DNA of 7,051 nt, taken from NCBI GenBank assembly GCA_031264715.1, contig JAISDP010000096.1, positions 1 to 7,051 of the forward strand, given 5' to 3'. A model generated the notes under the pieces. That model ran no database searches, was not told the origin of the DNA, and saw only the letters and a list, made by a program, of their open reading frames with translations. The DNA comes from Bacteroidales bacterium. Its GTDB lineage: Bacteria; Bacteroidota; Bacteroidia; Bacteroidales; UBA4181. Each line of letters begins with the position of its first letter. The stretch's first letter is position 1. A program made the position numbers and the translations under genes. Shown in pieces: positions 1 to 5,609 of the stretch.

Positions 1-614
1 TGTTGCCCCTGACCATCACGCCTGATCCTTCCTATAAGATGAACGTCTACAAGGGCCGTCAAAAGGCCCTGCTTTGGGTGAGGCCGTTCAACGACTATTC
101 CGGTTCGTACAGTGCAACCGATCTGCGCGTGTATTTTGGAGACAATACAACCAGCTACATGACAGCCAGCTCGCGCACCATGCAGGTAGTGGACGAAAAC
201 ACCGTTTTCTTCTATGCCGGGATCACGGAAGAGTTGACCGAGAAAAGAGGCGAATATAAGGTGAAGTGCAAATTCAAAGATCCTTACGATGTAACCGAGC
301 TGGTGGATCCGAACACGGGCGAGAAAAACGGCCTGCTCGAGAAAAGAGGACTGCTGGAGTTAAGCGCCGAAAATCCGGATTCGCAGATCGGTTTCGAAGT
401 GGTAGGAACTCCTTCCTACAGGATCACGGAAGAATTTGATATTGACCGCCCCTATATCGTCAAACGAAACTTTACGCTGACCATGGAGTATAAGTATCAG
501 GATTATACTTCCAGCACAACCCTGGACTTCCCCTACAGATGTACGGGGACAATGACCATGCAGCGCAACGTGAATACGCTGATCCCCGACGAGGATCAGG
601 CAATCCTCTGGTAA
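1..614 (+). CDS. Unrecognised protein, C-terminal part (5' end outside window)
   Basis: An open frame enters from the left edge (first full codon at 3) and ends at TAA 612-614, giving 203 visible residues. The first possible start is a TTG at position 3 with nothing upstream to judge, so I treat the gene as 5'-truncated. The visible part is hydrophilic and rich in aromatic, Thr and Ser residues in alternating beta-strand-like runs (for example ALLWVRPF, TVFFYAGI, GEYKVKCKFKD, FTLTMEYKYQDY). It has no membrane segment and no catalytic motif that I can see. This suggests a beta-sandwich or structural/surface protein, which is inference from composition only. I do not recognise the family. A strong hairpin terminator follows 16 bases after the stop, so this is the last gene of its transcript. 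Coding is well supported by length, composition and the terminator; function is unknown. Confidence 0.75.
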   Translation, partial: LPLTITPDPSYKMNVYKGRQKALLWVRPFNDYSGSYSATDLRVYFGDNTTSYMTASSRTMQVVDENTVFFYAGITEELTEKRGEYKVKCKFKDPYDVTELVDPNTGEKNGLLEKRGLLELSAENPDSQIGFEVVGTPSYRITEEFDIDRPYIVKRNFTLTMEYKYQDYTSSTTLDFPYRCTGTMTMQRNVNTLIPDEDQAILW

Positions 615-630
615 ACGGAAAGAGGGCCAC

Positions 631-667
631 AAAAAAAGGGGTGCATTTGAAATGCGCCCTTTTTTTA
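631..667 (+). terminator. Intrinsic terminator after the first gene
   Basis: A run of seven A and GGGGTGCATT is followed by the near-complementary AATGCGCCC and a run of T. The stem is about 16 bp counting the A/T pairs, with one bulged G and one G-T pair, and a tight TGA loop. The A-run/T-run symmetry means it could also stop transcription arriving from the right, although no gene points that way. Confidence 0.9.
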
Positions 668-866
668 TTAAGCTCTGAAAGAGCGTAATCAATAGCGTAG
701 GGCAACGCCCTACGAACCGGGGACACACAATATCATTAAGCCCTGAAAGGGCGTAATCAAAGGAAATATATCTGATTACGCCCCGTTGGGGCTTGGTATG
801 AATGTTTGCTGCGACACAGGGCGTTGCCCTGTGCTAATGATATCGCTCTTTCAGAGCTATTTACAA
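668..866. repeat. REP-like hairpin cluster with TGATTACG tag
   Basis: Six hairpins lie here: 672-684 (GCTCT-GAA-AGAGC), 696-714 (CGTAGGGC-AAC-GCCCTACG), 740-752 (GCCCT-GAA-AGGGC), 780-792 (GCCCC-GTT-GGGGC), 815-833 (CACAGGGC-GTT-GCCCTGTG) and 845-857 (GCTCT-TTC-AGAGC). The hairpins at 672 and 740 are followed by CGTAATCA, and the one at 780 is preceded by its complement TGATTACG, so a short tag sits on a fixed side of each stem and the units occur in both orientations. The outer units (672 and 845) are inverted with respect to each other, as are the inner ones (740 and 780), so the cluster is nested and roughly symmetric. A tag plus a small hairpin in inverted pairs is the architecture of REP/REPIN sequences mobilised by Y1 (RAYT) transposases. 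No such transposase is in this window, so the assignment is by architecture only. Confidence 0.75.
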
Positions 867-890
867 TTACCATAATCTTCCGACCACGAC

Positions 891-1226
891 GGGGTAGAAG
901 CCGATACTCCTCCCCCCGCCCGAACTGCGTAGCAGTTCAACCCACTACGGGGTTGCGGGATAGCGATGTCCTCCATGCCCCGTGTTGCGCTTCGCTTACA
1001 CGGGGTTATCAACATTGGATGCCTTCCGGCATCCGATCACAAGAGCGAAACATTCCGTGCGTAGTTTGCCCGTCAGGGCATTCATAGCAATAGAATCAAG
1101 GCGGAAAACATCAACAAATCTCCGTAGGGAGATTCATCATGTGAAACCCCATACGGGCCATACGGGGTTTTGGTTCGGGTGTTGGCACACGTTTTTCTAT
1201 TGATATGATTCCCCTGACGGGGAAAT
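891..1226 (+). repeat. Long hairpin-rich repeat, copy A
   Basis: First copy of a block repeated at 1309-1625 (start-to-start distance 418 bp). Hairpins in order: 922-938 (GAACTGC-GTA-GCAGTTC), 978-1005 (CCCCGTGT/ACACGGGG with an inner GCG-CTT-CGC), 1017-1034 (GGATGCC-TTCC-GGCATCC), 1067-1080 (TGCCC-GTCA-GGGCA), 1117-1134 (AATCTCC-GTAG-GGAGATT), 1144-1170 (AAACCCC/GGGGTTT) and 1209-1224 (TTCCCC-TGAC-GGGGAA). The 3' half, 1067-1226, is itself an inverted-repeat element: the hairpin at 1067 plus CATAGCAATAGAA (1083-1095) mirrors TTCTATTGATATG (1195-1207) plus the hairpin at 1209, with 12 of 13 bases complementary. Inside the hairpin at 1144 a CCATACGGG unit is duplicated relative to copy B. Confidence 0.85.
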
Positions 1227-1249
1227 GCGCTCGACTCTTCTACCGCCGT

Positions 1250-1312
1250 CTTGTGACGCCGGAAGGCGTCCAATTTGGATAACCCCGGGCAAGCCGCAGG
1301 CGCAGCTCGGGG
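1250..1312 (-). repeat. Inverted partial copy of the repeat block
   Basis: Read on the minus strand, this segment matches 978-1043 of copy A: CTTGTG, then a hairpin with loop GGAA (1255-1270, GACGCC/GGCGTC), then CCAAT..GATAACCCC, then a CCCCG/CGGGG-bounded hairpin (1283-1312) with an inner GCC-GCA-GGC. It lies between the two direct copies, and its last bases abut the start of copy B. The sequence has diverged but the stems are kept. Confidence 0.65.
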
Positions 1313-1625
1313 TAGAGACTGGCGACCTCCCCGTCCGAACTGCGAAGCAGTTCAACTCACTACGGGGTTGCGGGAGAGCGCTGTTCTCCGTACCCCGTGT
1401 TGTGCTTCGCAGGGGGTTATCAACATTGGATGCCTTCCGGCATCCGATCGCAAGAGCGAAACATTCCGTGCGTATTTTGCCCGTCAGGGCATTCATATCA
1501 ATAGAATCAATGCAGAAGACACTAACGAAATCTCCGTAGGAGATTCATGATATGAAACCCCATACGGGGTTTTTGTGTGGGTCGGCTATATATTTCTATT
1601 GATATGGTTTCCCTAGCGGGAAATG
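1309..1625 (+). repeat. Long hairpin-rich repeat, copy B
   Basis: Second copy of the block at 891-1226, with the same hairpins in the same order: 1337-1353 (GAACTGC-GAA-GCAGTTC), 1393-1415 (CCCC/GGGG, stem weakened by a small deletion), 1428-1445 (GGATGCC-TTCC-GGCATCC, identical to copy A), 1478-1491 (TGCCC-GTCA-GGGCA), 1529-1545 (AATCTCC-GTA-GGAGATT), 1555-1572 (AAACCCC-ATAC-GGGGTTT) and 1608-1623 (TTTCCC-TAGC-GGGAAA). Within it, CATATCAATAGAA (1494-1506) and TTCTATTGATATG (1594-1606) are exact 13-bp inverted repeats, each adjoining a terminal hairpin. This outlines a 148-bp sub-element, 1478-1625, that could be the mobile unit. Confidence 0.85.
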
Positions 1626-1671
1626 TTTTGTGCATTTGATACCATTATGCATTGAGGATAAAATTGATTAC

Positions 1672-1702
1672 GCCCTGTCAGGCCTGACAGGCCTGACAGG
1701 GC
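1672..1702. repeat. Perfect 31-nt palindrome in a REP-like unit
   Basis: The 15-base arms are fully complementary around a single central base at 1687. The left arm reads GCCCTGTCAGGCCTG. It is preceded by TGATTACG (1665-1672, sharing its last G with the stem), the tag seen beside the hairpins of the 668-866 cluster, so this is another member of that family. Its stem is lengthened by tandem AGGCCTGAC units. Confidence 0.8.
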
Positions 1703-1728
1703 TACGGAATTTGTCGTCATCATGAACA

Positions 1729-1752
1729 CAGGGCGTTGCCGGCAACGCCCTG
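1729..1752. repeat. Perfect 24-nt palindrome
   Basis: CAGGGCGTTGCC is followed directly by its reverse complement, with no central base. The left half matches the arm-plus-loop of the hairpin at 815-833 and the right half that of the hairpin at 696-714, so it looks like two half-units joined head to head. It is the last repeat before the promoter of the NlpC/P60 gene. Confidence 0.8.
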
Positions 1753-1786
1753 CAAAACGTTGATTTGTCCCCAATTTTTCTCCGTC

Positions 1787-1819
1787 TGTGGGTATATTGA
1801 AAATTTTCATGTAAATTTG
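1787..1819 (+). promoter_or_regulatory. Candidate promoter of the NlpC/P60 gene
   Basis: TAAATTTG at 1812-1819 matches the Bacteroidetes -7 consensus TAnnTTTG. TGTG at 1787-1790, 21 bases upstream, is one mismatch from the -33 TTTG. The -7 element ends five bases before the ATG at 1825, which puts the expected transcription start at or within a base or two of the start codon. The -7 call is good; the -33 is weak. Confidence 0.6.
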
Positions 1820-1824
1820 CCGCC

Positions 1825-2433
1825 ATGCGAATGAAAATGTCTATAGTCGCGATGATGATTGGTATGACATCGGTTTTTGCCAAAGAACCGCATGTAGATG
1901 ATGCGGTTGTTAAGTACTATGCTGAATATATGAGCGTAGACGATTCGCTGCTCTGCACTCCCGAACTATATGCTGCTATAGATGAGTGGATCGGCACGCC
2001 TTACCGCTATGGTCGCAGCGACAAAAAAGGAACCGACTGCTCGGGATTTGTCTATAATATTTTCCGTCTCCTTTGTGGAGAAGAACTTCCGAGAAGTACG
2101 TCAGGTATATTGAGAGTTATCCAATCCAAACCTGTTTCGGAACTAAAGGAAGGCGATTTGGTGTTTTTTGACTATCGCGGACGTACCAATTCACATGTAG
2201 GGATTTATCTGCAAAATGGCTGGTTTGTACATGCGTCTGCTGTGAATGGGGTTACGCTTAACAACATTTATACATCGTACTACACCAAACATTTCAGCAA
2301 AGGCGGTTCATTGAAACAGGGCGAACTGAGGGAATTAATACTGCAAGCCCGCGGAAGCTGCGAAGAACTGCCTCCGTTGGAGCCATTGATTTCCATTGGT
2401 ATCAGGCATATCGAACCGTCAACACAACACTGA
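1825..2433 (+). CDS. Secreted NlpC/P60 cell-wall peptidase
   Basis: This 202-residue protein belongs to the NlpC/P60 cysteine peptidase family, which cleaves peptide bonds in the peptidoglycan stem. A signal peptide covers about residues 1-19 (MRMKMSIVAMMIGMTSVFA, cut before KEP), with no lipobox Cys, so the product is periplasmic and soluble or loosely wall-bound. The catalytic domain spans about 48-175. It shows the family entry motif WIGTPYRYG (55-63), the nucleophile in TDCSGFV (Cys72), LPRST (88-92), the GDLVFF turn (110-115), His124 in SHVGIYL and His136 in FVHAS, which fits a Cys-His-His triad. There is no SH3 or LysM module, so it is a minimal single-domain form. The ATG at 1825 was chosen because the hydrophobic leader follows at once and the TAAATTTG element ends five bases before it. 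The exact bond cleaved cannot be told from sequence. menA follows after 99 bases with its own promoter-like elements. Confidence 0.93.
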   Translation: MRMKMSIVAMMIGMTSVFAKEPHVDDAVVKYYAEYMSVDDSLLCTPELYAAIDEWIGTPYRYGRSDKKGTDCSGFVYNIFRLLCGEELPRSTSGILRVIQSKPVSELKEGDLVFFDYRGRTNSHVGIYLQNGWFVHASAVNGVTLNNIYTSYYTKHFSKGGSLKQGELRELILQARGSCEELPPLEPLISIGIRHIEPSTQH

Positions 2434-2511
2434 TTCACCTTGACCTGGCAATTTTCGGATAATGCCCGTTAAACCGTTGTGCAATGTGTCGTGCACATGA
2501 AGGTTTACAGG

Positions 2512-2527
2512 TAAATTTGTACCTTTG
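2512..2527 (+). promoter_or_regulatory. Twin -7 elements upstream of menA
   Basis: TAAATTTG (2512-2519) and TACCTTTG (2520-2527) lie directly end to end and both fit TAnnTTTG. The second ends five bases before the menA ATG, the same spacing as at the NlpC/P60 gene. I see no clear -33 TTTG at 19-21 bases. Upstream, TGTGCA/TGCACA (2478-2483 and 2492-2497) forms a weak inverted repeat without a T-run, possibly an operator, but unsupported. Confidence 0.5.
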
Positions 2528-2532
2528 TCCCC

Positions 2533-3417
2533 ATGCAAACTTCAAAGCTTAAATATTGGATTTTAGCAGCCAGACCCAAGACGCTATCAGCATCGTTAAT
2601 GCCTGTAGCAGTTGGTTGTACGCTGTCTTATTTCTATGAGTCATTTAAATTGATTCCAGCAATTATTTGCTTGGCATTTGCCTTGTTAGCACAAATCATT
2701 TCGAACTGGCTGAACGATTATTTTGACTTCAAAAAAGGCGCCGACCGTGCTGATCGCTTAGGACCCGGGCGAGCTGTAGCCAATGGCTGGATCAGGCCGG
2801 AAGAAATGCTGCGGATGGCAGTAGGTTTCGGAGTTCTTGCCTTCATCATCGGGTTGGCGCTGATGTATTATGCCGGGTGGAAACTTATCTTTACAGGTCT
2901 TGCCGTTGGCCTGGGCGCTTATGCCTATTCGTCGGGGCCTTACCCGTTAGCTTATCACGGTCTGGGCGATATTTGCGTGGTTGTTTTTTATGGCGTTATT
3001 CCTGTTGGGTTCACCTGTTACGTACAAATTTTGGATTGGAATACGGCAGTAACGGTTAGCGGACTTGCATTGGGTCTGGTTTCGACCAATATACTTGTTG
3101 CCAACAATTATCGTGACCGGGAGCAGGATAAAATTTCGGATAAAAATACCAGCGTTGTTATTTTCGGCGAGGCGTTTGGCCGGTGGTTCTACCTCTGCAA
3201 CGGGTTTGCGGCTATTGCGTTATGCATCATTTTTATTTATTTGGGTATGATATGGGCTGCCGTTTTACCGTGCCTTTACCTGATTCCGCATGTGGCCGCC
3301 TGGCGCGAGATGTGCCGTATCCGTCAGGGAAAGGAACTGAACCGGATTTTGGCCATGAGTGCAAGAAATACAGTTATATTCGGATTACTGCTGTCTGCGG
3401 GAATATTACTTTCATGA
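2533..3417 (+). CDS. menA: 1,4-dihydroxy-2-naphthoate polyprenyltransferase MenA
   Basis: MenA is the membrane enzyme that joins a polyprenyl chain to 1,4-dihydroxy-2-naphthoate, with loss of CO2, to give demethylmenaquinone in menaquinone (vitamin K2) synthesis. The 294-residue length is normal for the family. The N-terminus ILAARPKTLSASLMPVAVG (10-28) is characteristic. The first Asp-rich site, NDYFDFKKGAD (61-71), and the second, NNYRDREQDKISDK (191-204; Asp195, Asp199, Asp203), are the Mg-diphosphate-binding motifs of the UbiA superfamily. YSSGPYPLAYHGLGD (132-146) is another MenA landmark. About eight hydrophobic membrane segments lie between them. MenA is distinguished from UbiA and other superfamily members by the NDYFDFKKGAD wording and the N-terminus. 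No other men gene is in view, so it sits away from the rest of the pathway in this window. Its stop lies 15 bases from the convergent response-regulator gene, with no clear terminator between. Confidence 0.94.
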   Translation: MQTSKLKYWILAARPKTLSASLMPVAVGCTLSYFYESFKLIPAIICLAFALLAQIISNWLNDYFDFKKGADRADRLGPGRAVANGWIRPEEMLRMAVGFGVLAFIIGLALMYYAGWKLIFTGLAVGLGAYAYSSGPYPLAYHGLGDICVVVFYGVIPVGFTCYVQILDWNTAVTVSGLALGLVSTNILVANNYRDREQDKISDKNTSVVIFGEAFGRWFYLCNGFAAIALCIIFIYLGMIWAAVLPCLYLIPHVAAWREMCRIRQGKELNRILAMSARNTVIFGLLLSAGILLS

Positions 3418-3432
3418 TTTTATCGGCCCGAT

Positions 3433-4116
3433 TTACCCTACCACCAGTTGGTACCCCTGTCCGTAGCATTTTCTGATCTCAATAGCCGGATCATCCTTCA
3501 GGTATTTACGTAACGATGATACATGCGTATCGATGGAACGGGTTTCCATATCTGTTTTCTTCCCCCACAATGCTTCTGTGAGCGCTTCGCGCAAAACTGT
3601 TTTGCCAAGATTGGCACACAATTGTTGCAGAATAGCTCCCTGTGAATTGGTTAACTTTACTTCACCATTGGTCGGGTGCAATAACCGGAAGGTTTTACTG
3701 TTAAATGTGTATTGTCCGATTGTATAAGTATTGCCCTGTGCAATTGCTTGCGTTTTGTTTTTCAGGTGATAACGGATACGGGCTACCAGTTCGATCACAT
3801 CTACCGGTTTACGGATGTAATCATCGGCGCCGATGTTGAACCCGCGCGCTACATATTCCGCTGGCGAATACGCCGTAGCGAAGATAATAGGCGTTTGGTT
3901 ATCGTCCTTGCGGATTTGCTGTGTCAGCTTGAAACCATCGAGGCCGGGCATGTCAATGTCAAAAACAGCCAGGTCGGGTTTCAGTTCCTTGAACATCCCG
4001 TAAGCATCCAATCCGTTGTGGGCAGCATATACCACAAATCCCTGCGATTCGAGGAATATTTTTACCGCTTCGCATAAGTTGCGGTCATCTTCGGCAAGTA
4101 AAATTTGATGATTCAA
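3433..4116 (-). CDS. OmpR-family DNA-binding response regulator
   Basis: This is a 227-residue two-component response regulator. The receiver domain (about 3-120) has the acidic pair Asp10/Asp11, phosphoacceptor Asp53 in AVFDIDMPGLDG, switch Thr81 and Lys103 in RKP. The C-terminal winged helix (about 145-227) is of the OmpR/PhoB type, ending SIDTHVSSLRKYLKDD..IEIRKCYGQGYQL. It resembles RprY-type regulators of Bacteroides but I would not call it an orthologue. The start is TTG at 4116-4114: it is the only usable start before Asp10/Asp11 apart from ATT one codon earlier, and the next ATG (Met41) would cut off the acidic pocket. The gene follows the kinase with only TGA and ATT between, in the same frame, so its translation probably depends on ribosomes finishing the kinase. 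Likely targets are the divergent operon at 5837 onwards (inference). Confidence 0.93.
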   Translation of the reverse strand: MNHQILLAEDDRNLCEAVKIFLESQGFVVYAAHNGLDAYGMFKELKPDLAVFDIDMPGLDGFKLTQQIRKDDNQTPIIFATAYSPAEYVARGFNIGADDYIRKPVDVIELVARIRYHLKNKTQAIAQGNTYTIGQYTFNSKTFRLLHPTNGEVKLTNSQGAILQQLCANLGKTVLREALTEALWGKKTDMETRSIDTHVSSLRKYLKDDPAIEIRKCYGQGYQLVVG

Positions 4117-4122
4117 AATTCA
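4114..4122 (-). promoter_or_regulatory. In-frame stop/restart junction between kinase and regulator
   Basis: On the minus strand the kinase stop TGA (4122-4120) is followed by ATT (4119-4117) and TTG (4116-4114), then AAT CAT CAA of the regulator, all in one frame. There is no ATG and no purine-rich Shine-Dalgarno sequence; the upstream bases are A/T-rich. The arrangement fits termination-reinitiation with a rare start codon, and stop-codon readthrough would give a kinase-regulator fusion. Confidence 0.6.
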
Positions 4123-5532
4123 GTTATTTGAAATTGCAATAATGAACTCGCTCTCCTGCTCCCTGGCGCTTGTCGCTTCCACATGGCCGCCATGCGCCCG
4201 GCAAACAGCTTGCACATAACTCAATCCCAACCCGAAACCCTTAATGGATTCTGCCTGGGGCTGGTCTACGCGATAAAACTTGTCGAAAATACGGCCGATA
4301 TGCTCCGGCGCAATACCGATACCGTTGTCTTTTACCGAAATACAAGTGTATCCGGGCGTTGTATACAAACGTATCATAATGTCAACCCTGTTGCCCGAAT
4401 ACTTGATGGCATTGTCGATCAGGTTGCTCACAGCATCGCACAGGTGCAGGCGGTCGGCTGTAACCATGCTGTCCGGTAATTGATTGTCTACATTGATGTG
4501 CACTTCTTTTCCGGCACGTAATTCCGCCTCTTCTGCAAGGCGACTGACAGCAGCCGGCAGATCAAACGGTTCCACATTGAGCCGCAGATGGCTTTGTTCC
4601 TGCACAGACATGAATAATAACGACTCGACCATCGAAGTGAGTTTTTCGAGACTTTGTTCCGATAGCTCCACTAACCGGTGACGTGCTTGTGAATTATCGC
4701 CATTGTCGGCATCCAGGAACCGGAGCGTAGTCAACGCCACCGAAATAGGCGCTTTCAACTGGTGCGTGATGTGATGGATATAATCATTAACGGTTTGGCT
4801 GTACCTGTTTTGCCGGAAGATAACAAGCATCAGGTATCCCGTACAGCTCAATGCCAAAACCACGAACAGCAGCGAAAGAACCAGTGCAAAAGCTGTGCGG
4901 GCCAGCAATGCCCGTTGCGGCGATACGATCACCCCGCGAATCCCCATGTTTGCATACATGTCGAGCGACCGTACGGAAGTCCGCATATCGTTCCGTCCAA
5001 TCGTAATGCTGTCCGCCGAGACAGTCTGCATAACCGTATCGCCGGCAAGGTCGGTCAGTTCAACGGCAGCCTGTATACCCGGGTAATCCTTGTGAAGCAA
5101 TTTGGAAAAGAGGCTGTCGATCTGTTCAACATCCGGCGGAAAAAGATGGTTAATAGCGTTGGCCATCCGTTCCTGCCAGTTTCCGAGCGAATCGGAAGCA
5201 ATGAACATCAGGTTAGCGCTTTTGACCGTATCAACGCCTGATATATCCATCTTTTCCAGGTAATTGACGACGGAATCCTTCTCATTAATCCGTTTCACTG
5301 CCTGCTGGAAAATCCGTTTTTGCTCTTCATCTTTGAGCGACGATGTGCGACCTGTATTTAACCGGTGGGAGTATTCCGTATGGATTGCTTCGCTGAAAGC
5401 CCGATTAGCGATCGTTTCGAGTTGCACCCGGTTCATATTGTACATGCTGCGAAGCCAGTACAACTGCGTCGCAACAACACCCGCCAGCAGGATACATGTC
5501 AAAAAAACGGCCAGCCTGATCTTATTCTTCAT
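4120..5532 (-). CDS. Membrane sensor histidine kinase with variant H-box
   Basis: The 470-residue protein is a HisKA/HATPase sensor kinase. Membrane segments at about 7-27 and 212-238 enclose a periplasmic sensor of roughly 185 residues with no fold I recognise. The dimerisation/phosphotransfer domain carries His257 in DYIHHITHQLKAPIS. The ATP-binding domain shows the N-box NLIDNAIKYS (370-379), G1 DNGIGI (402-407), the F-box FDKFYR (416-421) and G2 GFGLGL (432-437). The ATP site looks intact. In the H-box the usual Glu/Asp after the His is Gln258, and the usual Thr/Asn four residues on is Ala261. In HisKA kinases such as EnvZ these positions act in autophosphorylation and in phosphatase activity respectively, so activity may be shifted. 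The ATG at 5532 gives a proper short charged N-terminus (MKNKIR) before the first membrane helix. Partner: the regulator directly downstream. I found no clear TAnnTTTG element for it on the minus strand. Confidence 0.93.
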   Translation of the reverse strand: MKNKIRLAVFLTCILLAGVVATQLYWLRSMYNMNRVQLETIANRAFSEAIHTEYSHRLNTGRTSSLKDEEQKRIFQQAVKRINEKDSVVNYLEKMDISGVDTVKSANLMFIASDSLGNWQERMANAINHLFPPDVEQIDSLFSKLLHKDYPGIQAAVELTDLAGDTVMQTVSADSITIGRNDMRTSVRSLDMYANMGIRGVIVSPQRALLARTAFALVLSLLFVVLALSCTGYLMLVIFRQNRYSQTVNDYIHHITHQLKAPISVALTTLRFLDADNGDNSQARHRLVELSEQSLEKLTSMVESLLFMSVQEQSHLRLNVEPFDLPAAVSRLAEEAELRAGKEVHINVDNQLPDSMVTADRLHLCDAVSNLIDNAIKYSGNRVDIMIRLYTTPGYTCISVKDNGIGIAPEHIGRIFDKFYRVDQPQAESIKGFGLGLSYVQAVCRAHGGHVEATSAREQESEFIIAISNN

Positions 5533-5609
5533 ATCCCGTTCTCAATAACGAATACATCATAACATCCATTCCATAGCATCCATTGAATTTCAACAGGGTC
5601 AAGCCTCCA

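Larger units (their letters stand above)
615..1824. other. 1.2-kb gene-free region filled with hairpin repeats
   Basis: After the terminator I see no believable gene. The open frames here run straight through palindromic repeats, overlap one another on both strands, and give low-complexity arginine/serine/proline-rich translations without a promoter or family resemblance. The stretch instead holds at least 24 short hairpins of 5-15 bp stem, itemised in the repeat entries. The last hairpin ends at 1752, and the promoter of the next gene starts about 35 bases later. Confidence 0.8.

Noticed and set aside
806..1550. Open frames of 63-104 codons on both strands inside the repeat array
   Set aside because: They read through palindromes, overlap each other, repeat between the two copies in different frames, and have no promoter or family resemblance. 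They are by-products of GC-rich repeats.
891..1625. CRISPR array
   Set aside because: The repeats are inverted and of several families, spacing is irregular, and the so-called spacers are themselves repeated. There is no cas gene.
2478..2497. TGTGCA/TGCACA inverted repeat after the NlpC/P60 gene as a terminator
   Set aside because: It has a 6-bp stem with an 8-base loop and no T-run. At most it is a speculative operator.
3418..3434. Terminator between menA and the convergent regulator gene (ATCGGCCCGAT)
   Set aside because: The inverted repeat leaves only one base for a loop and has no good T-run, so it is too weak to call.
4762..5241. 159-codon open frame on the plus strand opposite the kinase
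   Set aside because: It lies fully antisense to a well-supported kinase gene and its translation has no recognisable domain or signal.
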